A stretch of DNA of 64,000 bases from Nostocoides_A vanveenii (GCF_039531165.1 NZ_BAAAPN010000034.1:124001-188000), one strand, 5' to 3'. Positions 18,228-27,254 are shown, counted from the stretch's first letter. Notes: generated by a model from the letters alone, not told the origin. Numbers and translations are program-made.

Positions 18228-19120
18228 GTGGGGCCTCAGACCGCCCCCACGACCGCAAGACGAGCACCGGGCGAGGTGCGTGGCGTCATCGACGCGCACA
18301 GCCATCCCTTCTCCAATGAGGGATTCGGTGGTGGCCTGTTCTGCGGCGCGACCTTCAGCACTGCGGGGATCGCCGACGCGCTCAAGGACTGCCCCACCCA
18401 TTACCCCGACGGCCGAGGCGCTCTCCTGGAGAATGTCACCAAGGGCGCCGACCCGTTCGCCCCGCACGACCCCGTCGGCTACCCGACCTTCGCCGACTGG
18501 CCCGCGCACAACTCGCTGACGCACCAGCAAATGTATGACCAGTGGGTCGAGCGGGCCTGGCGCGGCGGGCAGCGCGTGCTCGTCGCCGACCTGGTGAGCA
18601 ACAGCGCCTTCTGCATGCTCTTCTCGCAGAAATACGCCTGCGACGACATGTCCAATGTCCGCCGTCAGGCTCAGACGGCCTACGACCTGCAGGCGTATGT
18701 CGATCAACTCGCGGGCGGCACCGGTCAACCTCGCGGCCGGCCGTGCCGCGACCGCCAGCTCGACGCAATGGTCGCTCTCCGGCAGCTTCGTGCCAGGCAA
18801 AGGCCAGCGAGGGGTCGGGGACGACTCGGTGGGCGAGCGCGCGGAGCGACCGCCAGTGGTGGCGCGTCAATCTCGGCGCCGCGCGGCAGGTGGGCCGTGT
18901 CGCCATCGACTGGGAAACGGCATACGCAAAGGCCTATCGCATCGAGACGTCGCTCGACGGATCGCCGTGGAGCACAGCGGCTTCCGTGACCGGCGGGCGG
19001 GGCGGCACCCATGTCTCGGCCTTTGCGCCGTGATCGGCGCGCTACGTCCGCGTAGTCATGACGGCGCGCGCCACGGGATCCGGCCATTCGATGTATGAGG
19101 TGAATGTTCAAGCCCGTTGA
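18228..19120 (+). pseudogene. Remnant of a hydrolase with C-terminal F5/8 (discoidin) domain
   Basis: The first 165 codons read as an amidohydrolase-like N-terminus (GVIDAHSHPFSNEGFGGG, a His-X-His metal motif) and stop making sense after YVDQLAGG. From about 18700 other frames give a discoidin/coagulation factor 5/8 domain: NLAAGRAATASSTQWS, then QWWRVNLGAARQVGRVAIDW, then ARYVRVVMTARATGSG, finishing at TGA 19118-19120. At least three frame changes are needed, and most of the hydrolase domain is absent, so the gene has both an internal deletion and frameshifts. Function lost. Confidence 0.7.
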
Positions 19121-19292
19121 GTCAAACCCTTGTCGGCACCGCAAACGTCACGACCGCGAGTTGCCCCGTCGGCGAACCCTGGCGCACTGGTGAGCCGCCG
19201 GCCCGGGCCGCTCGCTCGGGCGGCAACACGGGCCCGGATCCGTCTGGTCGCCATGAGGCCTATTGAGCAACGCCGGGCGGAGTGGGGCGAGC

Positions 19293-19832
19293 CTAGGGCG
19301 GGGCGCCCTCGCCGACCAGGCCGTCGATCGACTCGCGGATCAGGTCGGCATGGCCGGTGTGCCGCGCATACTCCTCGATCAGGTCGAGCATCACCCGGCG
19401 CAGGTTGAAGGGCTCGCCACCACCGGAGTCGGCGACCAGCCGGTCTAGCCCACCGTCCGCGAGCGCCTCCTGCGTCGCCGACTCGGAGCGCGCCACGGCG
19501 GCGAGCCAGAGCTCTTGGAGTTCATCGGGAGTGTCCAGCGCCGATGACTCGAAATCCCAGTTCGCGTTCTCCGCCAACGGCGCCCAGACCACCGGGTAGT
19601 CGCGGCCCATCAGCTGATGGGTGAAGTAGTGATCCTCGACGAGGGCCAGGTGCTTGACCAGACCGGCGAGGGTCAGCGTCGACGGTGGCAGCGTGCGGTT
19701 CATCGCCGCGTGGTCGAGGCCGAAAGATTTCCAGGCGAACGTGCGCCGGTTGCGGTGCAGGATCACCAGCAGCGCCTCGACCTCAGCGGGTGCGGCCGGG
19801 ATGTCGCGCGGCGGCAGGATGGGGTCGCTCAT
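19293..19832 (-). CDS. DinB/DUF664 family protein (mycothiol-transferase-like)
   Basis: A 179-residue four-helix-bundle protein of the DinB superfamily, DUF664 type. Conserved features include LAGLVKHLALVEDHYF (metal-ligand His region) and a C-terminal EYARHTGHADLIRESIDG with the second and third His ligands. Actinobacterial members include mycothiol-dependent transferases, often for detoxification. ATG 19832 overlaps the stop of tag by four bases (ATGA), so it is translationally coupled to a DNA-repair gene. Confidence 0.87.
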   Translation of the reverse strand: MSDPILPPRDIPAAPAEVEALLVILHRNRRTFAWKSFGLDHAAMNRTLPPSTLTLAGLVKHLALVEDHYFTHQLMGRDYPVVWAPLAENANWDFESSALDTPDELQELWLAAVARSESATQEALADGGLDRLVADSGGGEPFNLRRVMLDLIEEYARHTGHADLIRESIDGLVGEGAPP

Positions 19833-20449
19833 CCGCTCACGCTATCGGGATAGGGCGGCCACACGCCCGAAGTCCCGCGGCGGTGGCTGTCAAGAAGGTG
19901 CGTGTCGACGATGCCGATAGCTTCCATGAGCGCGAACATCGTGGTGGGGCCGACATGCGCAAAACCCTTGGACTTCAAGGCTTTCGAGAGTGCCGTGGAC
20001 TCTAAGGACTGAGTCGGCACCTCAGCCTGCGTGCGTGGCGCGGGGGTTGTCGCGGGCCGGAAGGACCAGACGAAGTCGGCCAAGCCGCCGGCGGCGCGCA
20101 GGGCGATGGTGGCCCGGGCGTTGGCGATGGTCGCGTCGATCTTGCGGCGGTTGCGGACGATTCCCGCGTCCGCCATCAGGCGCGCCACGTCCGAATCCCC
20201 GTATGCAGCAACCCGCTCCGGGTCAAAGCCATCGAATGCCGCGCGGAAGGCCGGGCGCTTGCGCAGGATCGTCGCCCAGGACAGGCCGGACTGAAAGGCC
20301 TCCAGCGTCAGGCGCTCGAAGACCCCGCGCTCGTCCCGGACGGGCATGCCCCACTCGGCGTCGTAGTAGGCCTGCAGCAGCGGATCGATCGCCGCCCAGG
20401 CCGGTCGTGCCAGACCGTCCTGGCCGATGATCATGCCGGTCGCTGCCAT
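19829..20449 (-). CDS. tag: DNA-3-methyladenine glycosylase I
   Basis: A 206-residue Tag-type base-excision glycosylase, which removes N3-methyladenine from alkylated DNA. Family marks: YYDAEWGMPVRDERGVFERLTLEAFQ (first 18 shown by W and E core), LSWATILRKRPAFRAAFDGFD and FAHVGPTTMFALMEAIG near the C-terminus, with the zinc ligand His in DTHLLDSH. It forms a two-gene operon with the DinB-like gene and lies 60 bp downstream of ogt, making a small alkylation-repair group. Confidence 0.9.
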   Translation of the reverse strand: MAATGMIIGQDGLARPAWAAIDPLLQAYYDAEWGMPVRDERGVFERLTLEAFQSGLSWATILRKRPAFRAAFDGFDPERVAAYGDSDVARLMADAGIVRNRRKIDATIANARATIALRAAGGLADFVWSFRPATTPAPRTQAEVPTQSLESTALSKALKSKGFAHVGPTTMFALMEAIGIVDTHLLDSHRRGTSGVWPPYPDSVSG

Positions 20450-20509
20450 GGAGCCAAGTCTGCCCGACGCGCCGAGCGACTGCCTTCGAGCGACACCGAG
20501 GTCAGCGCC

Positions 20510-21031
20510 TCAGAACAGCCGCCCCTCGACGTCCGCGGCGGGCCGCTCGAGCTCGAGCAGGAAGCGCTTACGGTCCAACCCGCCCGCATACCCAGTCAGC
20601 GAGCCGTCGGCGCCGATCACCCGGTGACACGGCACGACGATGCTGAGCGGGTTGGCACCATTGGCGGCGCCCACCGCTTGCGCGGCGCCGGGACGACCAA
20701 TCGCCTTGGCGAGATCGCCATAAGACCGGGTCTCGCCATACGGAATTTGGCGCAGTTGCGCCCAGACCGACTGCTGGAACTGATCACCACGGGGCGCGAG
20801 TGGCAGGTCGAAGACCCGGCGATCACCGGCAAAATACTCCCCCAGCTGGCGGGCGGCATCACCGAATAACCCACTGCTGGAGACCAGCTCGCCGAAGTCC
20901 GGCAACCGGTCGCGCCGGCGGTGGATGGCGAAATAGATCCCGGTCAGGGCCGCGTCCTCGGCGACCAGGGTCAATGCCCCGACCGGAGAGTCGATGACGG
21001 TATGGACGGGCACACTCACGGCGACAGTCAT
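20510..21031 (-). CDS. ogt: Methylated-DNA--protein-cysteine methyltransferase
   Basis: A 173-residue suicide repair protein that takes the O6-methyl group from guanine onto its own cysteine. The acceptor Cys135 is in IVVPCHRVIG; the helix-turn-helix region QQSVWAQLRQIPYGETRSYG and NGANPLSIV are intact. ATG 21031 is chosen because the conserved N-terminal beta domain begins at once; an open frame continues to 21115 but runs into the furA promoter. It is divergent from furA and precedes tag on the same strand. Confidence 0.92.
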   Translation of the reverse strand: MTVAVSVPVHTVIDSPVGALTLVAEDAALTGIYFAIHRRRDRLPDFGELVSSSGLFGDAARQLGEYFAGDRRVFDLPLAPRGDQFQQSVWAQLRQIPYGETRSYGDLAKAIGRPGAAQAVGAANGANPLSIVVPCHRVIGADGSLTGYAGGLDRKRFLLELERPAADVEGRLF

Positions 21032-21101
21032 ACCAGGCAGTCGTCTCGGGCGGATCGAATGTGAGCCTCGCCATGAGACGAGATGCCAGTCATTCCAACT
21101 C

Positions 21102-21130
21102 TTGACTTGTTCCATTCTTGTGGCCAGGAT
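21102..21130 (+). promoter_or_regulatory. Putative sigma-70 type promoter of furA
   Basis: TTGACT (21102-21107) and CAGGAT (21125-21130) are separated by exactly 17 bp. Transcription would start near 21137, so the furA mRNA could be leaderless, beginning at ATG 21138. Confidence 0.4.
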
Positions 21131-21137
21131 GGAGGCG

Positions 21138-21584
21138 ATGACCTATCCCCTCGGCACCGAACCCGCCACCGCGCTGCGCGGCGCGGGCTTGCGCGTGACG
21201 GCGCCGCGGGTGGCGACGCTGCACGAGTTGGCGGCGCTCGCTCATACGGACGTGGACGGCCTAACGACGGCGGTCCGCTCCCGCCTCGGCGGGGTGTCGA
21301 CCCAGGCGATCTATGACGTGCTCCGCGTTCTGACGGACGCGGGCCTGGTGCGCCGTATCGAGCCGGCCGGCTCCCCCGCCCTGTTCGAGATCGACAGCGG
21401 CGACAATCACCACCACCTCGTATGCCGTGGCTGCGGCACCCTGCTCGACGTCCCCTGCGCGGTCGGCGAGCGAGGCTGCCTCGAGCCGGCGACCGACCAT
21501 GGTTTCGTCATCGACGAAGCCGAGGTCGTCTTCTGGGGCTATTGCCCCGCGTGCCAACAGATTTCCCCACCAACCAGCAACTAG
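21138..21584 (+). CDS. Fur family peroxide/iron-sensing repressor (FurA/CatR-like)
   Basis: A 148-residue Fur-type metalloregulator: winged-helix N-terminus (LRVTAPRVATLHEL, VSTQAIYDVLRVLTDAGLVRR) and a metal-binding C-terminus with NHHHLVCRGCG and CPACQ. It lies 37 bp upstream of katA, the standard CatR/FurA-catalase arrangement in Actinobacteria, where the regulator represses itself and the catalase until oxidised by peroxide. ATG 21138 fits the promoter and has GGAGG two bases upstream; ATG 21129 is an alternative. Confidence 0.9.
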   Translation: MTYPLGTEPATALRGAGLRVTAPRVATLHELAALAHTDVDGLTTAVRSRLGGVSTQAIYDVLRVLTDAGLVRRIEPAGSPALFEIDSGDNHHHLVCRGCGTLLDVPCAVGERGCLEPATDHGFVIDEAEVVFWGYCPACQQISPPTSN

Positions 21585-21621
21585 AAGTCGGGGCAGAAGC
21601 CCTGGCAAGGAGGTCCACGCA

Positions 21622-23163
21622 ATGTCTGTCGCAGGTCCCCGGCAAGAGTCGGGCAACACCAAGCCACTGACCACCGTCGCCGGCGCGCCGGTCTGGGAGA
21701 ACCAGAACAGCATCACGGCCGGCGCCCGCGGCCCGATGCTCCTGCAGGACGTCTGGTTCCTGGAGAAGCTCGCCCACTTCGACCGCGAGGTCATCCCCGA
21801 GCGCCGCATGCACGCCAAGGGGTCGGGCGCCTATGGCACCTTCACGGTGACCAATGACATCTCGAAGTTCACCAGCGCCTCCATCTTCTCGGGAGTCGGG
21901 AAGCAGACCGAACTCTTCGTGCGGTTCTCGACCGTCGCGGGTGAGCGCGGCGCGGCGGATGCCGAGCGCGACATCCGCGGTTTCGCGGTGAAGTTCTACA
22001 CCGATCAGGGCAACTGGGACATCGTCGGCAACAACACGCCGGTCTTCTTCTTCCGGGACTCCTTGAAGTTCCCCGATCTCAACCACGCCGTCAAGCGCGA
22101 CCCCAAGACCAACCTGCGCAATGCCGAGAACAACTGGGACTTCTGGACAAATCTGCCCGAGGCTCTGCACCAGGTCACCATCGTGATGTCGGACCGCGGC
22201 ATTCCCGCGGACTACCGGTTCATGAACGGCTTCTCCAGCCACACGTACTCCTTCTACAACGCCGCGGGCGAGCGCTACTGGGTCAAGTTCCACCACCGCG
22301 CACAGCAAGGGTTGAAGAACCTGACCGATGCGCAGGCCGCGGCCATCATTGCCGGCGACCGCGAGTCGAGCCAGCGGGCGCTCTTCGACGCCATCGAGGC
22401 CGGCGACTTCCCCAAGTGGAAGCTCTACGTGCAGATCATGCCGGAGACGGATGCCGAGAACTACCGCTTCCACCCCTTCGACCTGACCAAGGTCTGGCTG
22501 AAGGAGGACTACCCGCTGATCGAGGTCGGCGAGTGGGAGCTGAACCGCAACGCGGAGAACTACCACGCCGAAGTAGAGCAGTCGGCCTTCTCGCCCGCGA
22601 ATGTCGTTCCAGGCATTGGCTTTTCACCTGACCGTATGCTGCAAGGCCGCCTGTTCTCCTATGGCGACGCTCAGCGTTACCGGCTCGGCGTCAACCACCA
22701 CCAGATCCCGGTCAACTCCCCCAAGGGTGCGCCCGGGACCAACTCCTACCACCGCGATGGCGCGATGCGCATTCACTCGGAGGCGACGCCGGGCATCGAA
22801 CCGAACAGCTACGACCGGTGGGCGGAGCAGCCGCAGTTCCGCGAGCCCCCGCTGCGGATCGACCCGCTCGCGGACCGCTTCAACTTCCGCGAGGACGACG
22901 ACGACTACTTCACCCAGCCGGGGATGCTCTTCCGCTCCTTCACTCCGGAGCAGCAGCAGCGGCTCTTCGAGAACACCGCGCGCGCGATCAGCGGTGCCTC
23001 CCAGGAGACCATCGACCGCCACATCGGCAACTGCACCAAGGCCGACCCGGCCTATGGCGAGGGTGTCTCGGCAGCCATCAAGGCGCTGGACGCCGGGGAG
23101 GCCCCGAAGGCTGGCACCGACGGCCTGGAGTCCGGCCCGGACTTCGACGGCGACCTCCTCTGA
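21622..23163 (+). CDS. katA: Monofunctional haem catalase
   Basis: A 513-residue small-subunit catalase that converts hydrogen peroxide to water and oxygen. The distal His64 (RRMHAKGSGA), catalytic Asn137 (DIVGNNTPVFF) and haem-ligating Tyr347 (GRLFSYGDAQRYRLG) are all present; length is normal. A strong AAGGAGG ribosome site precedes ATG 21622. It follows the Fur-type regulator and is probably under its control. The hairpin at 23186-23255 would terminate transcription. Confidence 0.96.
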   Translation: MSVAGPRQESGNTKPLTTVAGAPVWENQNSITAGARGPMLLQDVWFLEKLAHFDREVIPERRMHAKGSGAYGTFTVTNDISKFTSASIFSGVGKQTELFVRFSTVAGERGAADAERDIRGFAVKFYTDQGNWDIVGNNTPVFFFRDSLKFPDLNHAVKRDPKTNLRNAENNWDFWTNLPEALHQVTIVMSDRGIPADYRFMNGFSSHTYSFYNAAGERYWVKFHHRAQQGLKNLTDAQAAAIIAGDRESSQRALFDAIEAGDFPKWKLYVQIMPETDAENYRFHPFDLTKVWLKEDYPLIEVGEWELNRNAENYHAEVEQSAFSPANVVPGIGFSPDRMLQGRLFSYGDAQRYRLGVNHHQIPVNSPKGAPGTNSYHRDGAMRIHSEATPGIEPNSYDRWAEQPQFREPPLRIDPLADRFNFREDDDDYFTQPGMLFRSFTPEQQQRLFENTARAISGASQETIDRHIGNCTKADPAYGEGVSAAIKALDAGEAPKAGTDGLESGPDFDGDLL

Positions 23164-23185
23164 GCGCCGCCCCTGACCCTAAACC

Positions 23186-23255
23186 CTGCTAACACACCTT
23201 AGGTGTCCTCCAACACGGTAGACCCTGCTGGAGGACACCTAACGTGTGTTAGCAG
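23186..23255. terminator. Bidirectional terminator-like hairpin, family 2
   Basis: A nested inverted repeat: CTGCTAACACA pairs with TGTGTTAGCAG, and AGGTGTCCTCCA with TGGAGGACACCT, around a 16-base loop. It sits between the convergent katA and thioesterase genes. A related element lies at 47533-47620. Confidence 0.8.
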
Positions 23256-23258
23256 CGT

Positions 23259-23672
23259 TTACGGACGGGGCCCGTCGCGCGGGTCGACCAGTGCGCGGGT
23301 GAAGAACTCGGGCAGCGGCCGGGAGGTCGCGGTGGCCGTGTCGACGTTGACGTAGACAAGGTCGACTGTCGCCACGGCGTCGCCGGCACGTGAAATCTCC
23401 ACGGCCAGAACGAAACTCGACCTGCCGACCCGAGTGCAGCGCACGTCGGCGTCCAGGACGTCATCGAAGCGGGCCGGTGATTTGAAGTGGATGGTTGCCG
23501 TCACCACCGAGACATCCAGACCATCGGCGACCAAGGCGTCATACGTGAAACCCAGGGAGCGCAACCATTCGGTCATCGCCACATCGGCGACTTCGAGATA
23601 GCGGGCATTGAAGAGAAAGCCCTGGGCGTCGGTCTCGTGATACCTCACCCGGTGTGTGTAGACGGCGGCCAT
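23259..23672 (-). CDS. Acyl-CoA thioesterase (4HBT hotdog family)
   Basis: A 137-residue hotdog-fold thioesterase resembling YbgC/4-hydroxybenzoyl-CoA thioesterases. The catalytic Asp lies in RYHETDAQGFLFNARYLEV at the N-terminus, and ATIHFKSPARFDDVLDADV follows. It would hydrolyse an acyl-CoA in the cytoplasm; chain preference is unknown. ATG 23672 overlaps the ankyrin gene's stop (TGATG), so the two are translationally coupled; GTG 23675 is an alternative start. Confidence 0.87.
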   Translation of the reverse strand: MAAVYTHRVRYHETDAQGFLFNARYLEVADVAMTEWLRSLGFTYDALVADGLDVSVVTATIHFKSPARFDDVLDADVRCTRVGRSSFVLAVEISRAGDAVATVDLVYVNVDTATATSRPLPEFFTRALVDPRDGPRP

Positions 23673-24067
23673 CACCCGGCTCCGCGCGCGAGCAATTCGG
23701 CCCGCCCGAAGATCGCCGCAGTCTCCCGGGCGCTCGGTGTGCCGGCGTCGAGATCGGCACCCGCCGCGACCAGTGCGCGGACGATCTCGTTCTCGCCCTT
23801 GAAGATCGCGCCGGCAATGATCGACTGGCCCCGCGCATTCAGCGCGTTCAGATTTGCTCCCCGGTCGATGAGAGTGCGCACCAGGCCAGCGTGGCCGTGA
23901 TACGCGGCGAGCATCAGTGCGGTATCGCCGTTGGGGCCGGTGACGTCGACCGGCAGGCCGTGATCGAGGAACTCGACCAGCTCGTCGGTGCGTCCCTCTC
24001 GGGCGAGGTCGAGAGCGATCTCGACGATCCGCGCCTGCTGGTCGGCGTCGAGGTGCTCACGAGTCAC
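23672..24067 (-). CDS. Ankyrin-repeat protein
   Basis: A 131-residue soluble protein of about three ankyrin repeats (NGDTALMLAAYHGHAGLVRT, DRGANLNALNARGQSIIAGA, VAAGADLDAGT), with no signal peptide. Ankyrin repeats mediate protein binding. Small bacterial ankyrin proteins such as AnkB are known beside catalases; katA is nearby here but convergent, and this gene is instead coupled to a thioesterase, so that link is only suggestive. Confidence 0.88.
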   Translation of the reverse strand: MTREHLDADQQARIVEIALDLAREGRTDELVEFLDHGLPVDVTGPNGDTALMLAAYHGHAGLVRTLIDRGANLNALNARGQSIIAGAIFKGENEIVRALVAAGADLDAGTPSARETAAIFGRAELLARGAG

Positions 24068-24106
24068 CGATCCAGCCTAGCGACTGTGCCCGGCTAGACT
24101 CAGCAG

Positions 24107-25282
24107 ATGTCCGAGCATGCGCCAGTCGACCCGGAACTGTTGTCGCACAACGCGATCCAACTCTTGAGCGAACTGGTGGCGATCGACTCCGTCAACCCGG
24201 GGCTGGCTCCAGGAGCACGGGGGGAAGCGGCCATCGTCGAGCATCTGCGGCTACGGCTCGCCCACCGTGGCTGGCGCACGCTCGTTGTCCCCGCGCTCGG
24301 CGTGCCCGACCGGCCATCGCTGCTCGCCTGGCCCGGCGGGATGTCGGCAGCCGCCCGCCCGGTGGTGCTGAACGGCCACCTGGACACGGTGGGGGTCGAC
24401 GGCATGGTTGCGCCATTCGTGCCTCGCATCGAGGACACCCGCATGTACGGCCGGGGCACCTGCGACATGCTCGGTGGTGTCGCCGCCTTGGTCGTGGCCG
24501 CCGAGGCGGCCGGGGACGCCGGCGCCGAGGTCCTGCTGGCCCTCGTGGCCGACGAGGAGGATCGCAGCCTCGGCACCGAGGCCGTGCTGGACGCCTTGCC
24601 TCGCCTCGGGATTCACCCGTCCGTATGCCTGGTCGGCGAACCGACGTGGCTGGGCCGGTGCCGCTCACTGCGCGGCTATGCCGTCGCCGACGTGACGATC
24701 ACCGGCCGGGCCGCCCACACCTCTCTTGCGCACGAGGGCGTCAATGCCCTCACGCAGGCAGCAGCCTTGGTCGGCGCGATCGAAGGGCGGGCCCACGGCA
24801 TACGGAAGCGGGGTGGGGAACTGCTCGTCAGCGTCATGCACTCCGGACGCGCACCCTTCACCGTTCCCGACGAGGCCCGCCTGACTGTCGAGCGCCGCAC
24901 TGTCCCCGGCGAGGATCCCGGCGTGCTCCTCGACGACATCGACGCCGCCCTCCACGCCGTGCGTACTACGGCCGGGGAGGTGCGCGCCGAGATAGCCCTC
25001 ACCATCAACCGCCCTGCCTGGGAACTCGACGCCGAAGGCCCCGCGTCCGATTTCGCCGATTGCCTCGACGCTGCCCTGGACGCGGAAATCGGCTCGCCGG
25101 CAACCTCATTCGAGGCGCCATACTGGATGGAAGCCGCCCTGTGGCAAGCGGCCGGCATACCCTCTCTCGTGTGCGGGCCGGCTGGCGGCGGGCTGCATGC
25201 AGTCGATGAGTGGGTCGACCTCGACCACGTGCGCGCGTATGCCGTGGCCCTGGCCCGCGTCCTCAGAGCCGCTGCCGCGTGA
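24107..25282 (+). CDS. M20 family metallopeptidase/deacylase (ArgE/DapE-like)
   Basis: A 391-residue M20 zinc hydrolase. Metal ligands and catalytic residues are visible: His91 in NGHLDTVG, the bridging Asp120 in GRGTCDMLGG, Glu150-Glu151 in ADEEDRS, and the distal His in GGGLHAVDEWV; GRAAHTS marks the dimerisation domain. Known members remove acyl groups from amino acids or cleave dipeptides. Which of acetylornithine deacetylase, succinyl-DAP desuccinylase or carboxypeptidase applies cannot be told, as no biosynthetic neighbours are present. Confidence 0.88.
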   Translation: MSEHAPVDPELLSHNAIQLLSELVAIDSVNPGLAPGARGEAAIVEHLRLRLAHRGWRTLVVPALGVPDRPSLLAWPGGMSAAARPVVLNGHLDTVGVDGMVAPFVPRIEDTRMYGRGTCDMLGGVAALVVAAEAAGDAGAEVLLALVADEEDRSLGTEAVLDALPRLGIHPSVCLVGEPTWLGRCRSLRGYAVADVTITGRAAHTSLAHEGVNALTQAAALVGAIEGRAHGIRKRGGELLVSVMHSGRAPFTVPDEARLTVERRTVPGEDPGVLLDDIDAALHAVRTTAGEVRAEIALTINRPAWELDAEGPASDFADCLDAALDAEIGSPATSFEAPYWMEAALWQAAGIPSLVCGPAGGGLHAVDEWVDLDHVRAYAVALARVLRAAAA

Positions 25283-25288
25283 GGGCTC

Positions 25289-27070
25289 TCACACGCCGCC
25301 GGTCTGCACCCGCCACAGCGCGGCATACTGGCCGTCCTGTGCGAGCAGCTCATCGTGCGTGCCCGCCTCGATGATGCGGCCGCGGTCCATCACCCAAATC
25401 CGATCGGCGTGTCGCACCGTCGAAAGCCGATGTGCCACAACGAGAGTCGTGCATTCGGAGGTCGCCTCGCGCAGGGAGCGCTGGATTGCCGCCTCGGTCT
25501 CGTTGTCTACAGCACTGGTCGCCTCGTCGAGCACCAGAACCGCCGGCGCGCGCAGGAAGGCGCGGGCCAGGGCCAGCCGCTGACGCTGACCGCCGGAGAG
25601 CGTGACCCCGCGTTCGCCCACGGTAGCGTCGAAGCCGTCCGGCAACTCCTCGATGAACTCCCGTGCGGTCGCGGCCTCGGCGGCAGCGACGATCTCGGCG
25701 CGGGTGGCCCCGGGCGCGCCATACGCGATGTTGTCGGCGATCGTCCCGGCGAACATGAAGACGTCCTGCGCGACATAGCCGATCGAGCCGCGCAGCGAGT
25801 CCCAGTCGAGACTGCGCAGGTCCTGGTCGTCATAGAGGACGCTGCCCGCCCGCGGATCATCGAAGCGCAGCACCAAGCGCAGCAATGTCGATTTGCCCGA
25901 GCCGGTGGCGCCGACGATGGCGTGCGTCTCGCCACTGGGGACCAGGAGGTCGATCCCGTGGAGCACATCGGGCCCATCGGCATAGCCGGCGCGGACGTCG
26001 CGCAACTCGATGCGTCCGGTGACCGGGCGCCGCAGCGAAGCGTGCCCCGCAGAGACGGCGATCGGGACCGCGAGCAGGTCCTGGATGCGCGCCGTCGATG
26101 CCCGTCCGCGTTGATAGAGGTCGAGGACCTGGGCGACATCGGTCAACGGCCACAGCAGCCGCTGGGTCATGAAGACCAGCACCGAGTAGAGGCCCACCTC
26201 GAGTTGCCCGTCGAGGGTCTGCCAGCCACCCAGCAGCAGTGTGCAGGTGAAGCCCGCGAGGATCGCCATACGCACTAACGGGACAAAGGCTGCCGACGTG
26301 CGGATCGCCTGCACATTGGCCTGCTGGTATGCCGTTGACGCCGCGTCGATGCGTCGTCGCTCGCGCTCCTCCGCCGTGAAGGCCTTGATGGTCGCGATGC
26401 CCGCGAGATTGGCGCTGAGCGCGCCGGAGAGGTCGGCAACCTTCTCGCGCACCACGGCATACAGGGGTTCGAGGCGTCGCTGGAAGAGCAGCGACCCGGC
26501 GATGATGACCGGGATCGGGAGGAAAGCCAGGACCAGCAGCTTGACCGACGCGATCGCGAAGATCGCTCCGACGAGGATGACGTTGAGGAATGTCTGCAGG
26601 ATGGCCGGGGCGCCAACGTCGAGGAAACGTTCGAGCTGGTTGACGTCGTCGTTGAGGGTCGCCAGGGTGGCGCCGGCCGGGCGGGCTTCGTGCCAACCGA
26701 GATCAAGATGCTGGACGTGGTCGTAGGCCTCGACGCGCAGATCGTGCTCAATGCCCTGCGACAGACCGCGCCACAGGACGGCGGCGACATATTGGGACGC
26801 CGACTCGATCACCCACACCAGGACGTTGAAGACGGCGATCCAGGCCAGCTGGCTGTAGCGCGACTCGACGCCCAGCATCCCGGCGACGAACGAGTCCTGG
26901 CCCCGGACAACGACGTCCACAGCGGCGCCGATGAGCAACTCGGGCATGACGTCCGCGACCTTGTTGATCGTGGACATGGTGACCGCGCCGACGAAGCGGC
27001 CGCGGTAGGCCCGGTAACGAAGCCAGAGCTCGGTGAGGGGCTTGCGGGGCTGCTGGGGTGCGCGCGTCAC
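25289..27070 (-). CDS. ABC transporter, fused permease-ATPase (exporter type)
   Basis: A 593-residue half-transporter: about six membrane segments in the first 310 residues, then an ATPase domain with Walker A GATGSGKS (387-394), signature LSGGQ (491-495) and Walker B VLVLDE (511-516). It would homodimerise in the inner membrane and export lipids, drugs or peptides; no substrate clue is nearby. It converges with the M20 gene with 6 bp between stops. Confidence 0.93.
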   Translation of the reverse strand: MTRAPQQPRKPLTELWLRYRAYRGRFVGAVTMSTINKVADVMPELLIGAAVDVVVRGQDSFVAGMLGVESRYSQLAWIAVFNVLVWVIESASQYVAAVLWRGLSQGIEHDLRVEAYDHVQHLDLGWHEARPAGATLATLNDDVNQLERFLDVGAPAILQTFLNVILVGAIFAIASVKLLVLAFLPIPVIIAGSLLFQRRLEPLYAVVREKVADLSGALSANLAGIATIKAFTAEERERRRIDAASTAYQQANVQAIRTSAAFVPLVRMAILAGFTCTLLLGGWQTLDGQLEVGLYSVLVFMTQRLLWPLTDVAQVLDLYQRGRASTARIQDLLAVPIAVSAGHASLRRPVTGRIELRDVRAGYADGPDVLHGIDLLVPSGETHAIVGATGSGKSTLLRLVLRFDDPRAGSVLYDDQDLRSLDWDSLRGSIGYVAQDVFMFAGTIADNIAYGAPGATRAEIVAAAEAATAREFIEELPDGFDATVGERGVTLSGGQRQRLALARAFLRAPAVLVLDEATSAVDNETEAAIQRSLREATSECTTLVVAHRLSTVRHADRIWVMDRGRIIEAGTHDELLAQDGQYAALWRVQTGGV

Positions 27071-27155
27071 TGCGTCACCCTAATCAGGACGGCTCACGAC
27101 GGGGTTCCTCGCGCCAAACGACCCCTGACTCGCGTGGGTCAGGGGCCGTTTCGAA

Positions 27156-27230
27156 TGGTGGGCGATACTGGGTTTGAACCAGTGACCTCTTCCGTGTCAA
27201 GGAAGCGCGCTACCGCTGCGCCAATCGCCC
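27156..27230 (-). tRNA. tRNA-Val(GAC)
   Basis: Acceptor GGGCGAT/ATCGCCC, anticodon stem CTTCC/GGAAG around TTGACAC (anticodon GAC) and T loop TTCAAAC are seen on the minus strand. CCA is encoded (27156-27158), unlike the two tRNAs next to it. Confidence 0.95.
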
Positions 27231-27254
27231 GGGGTCTTGCAGGGTCCTACTGTG

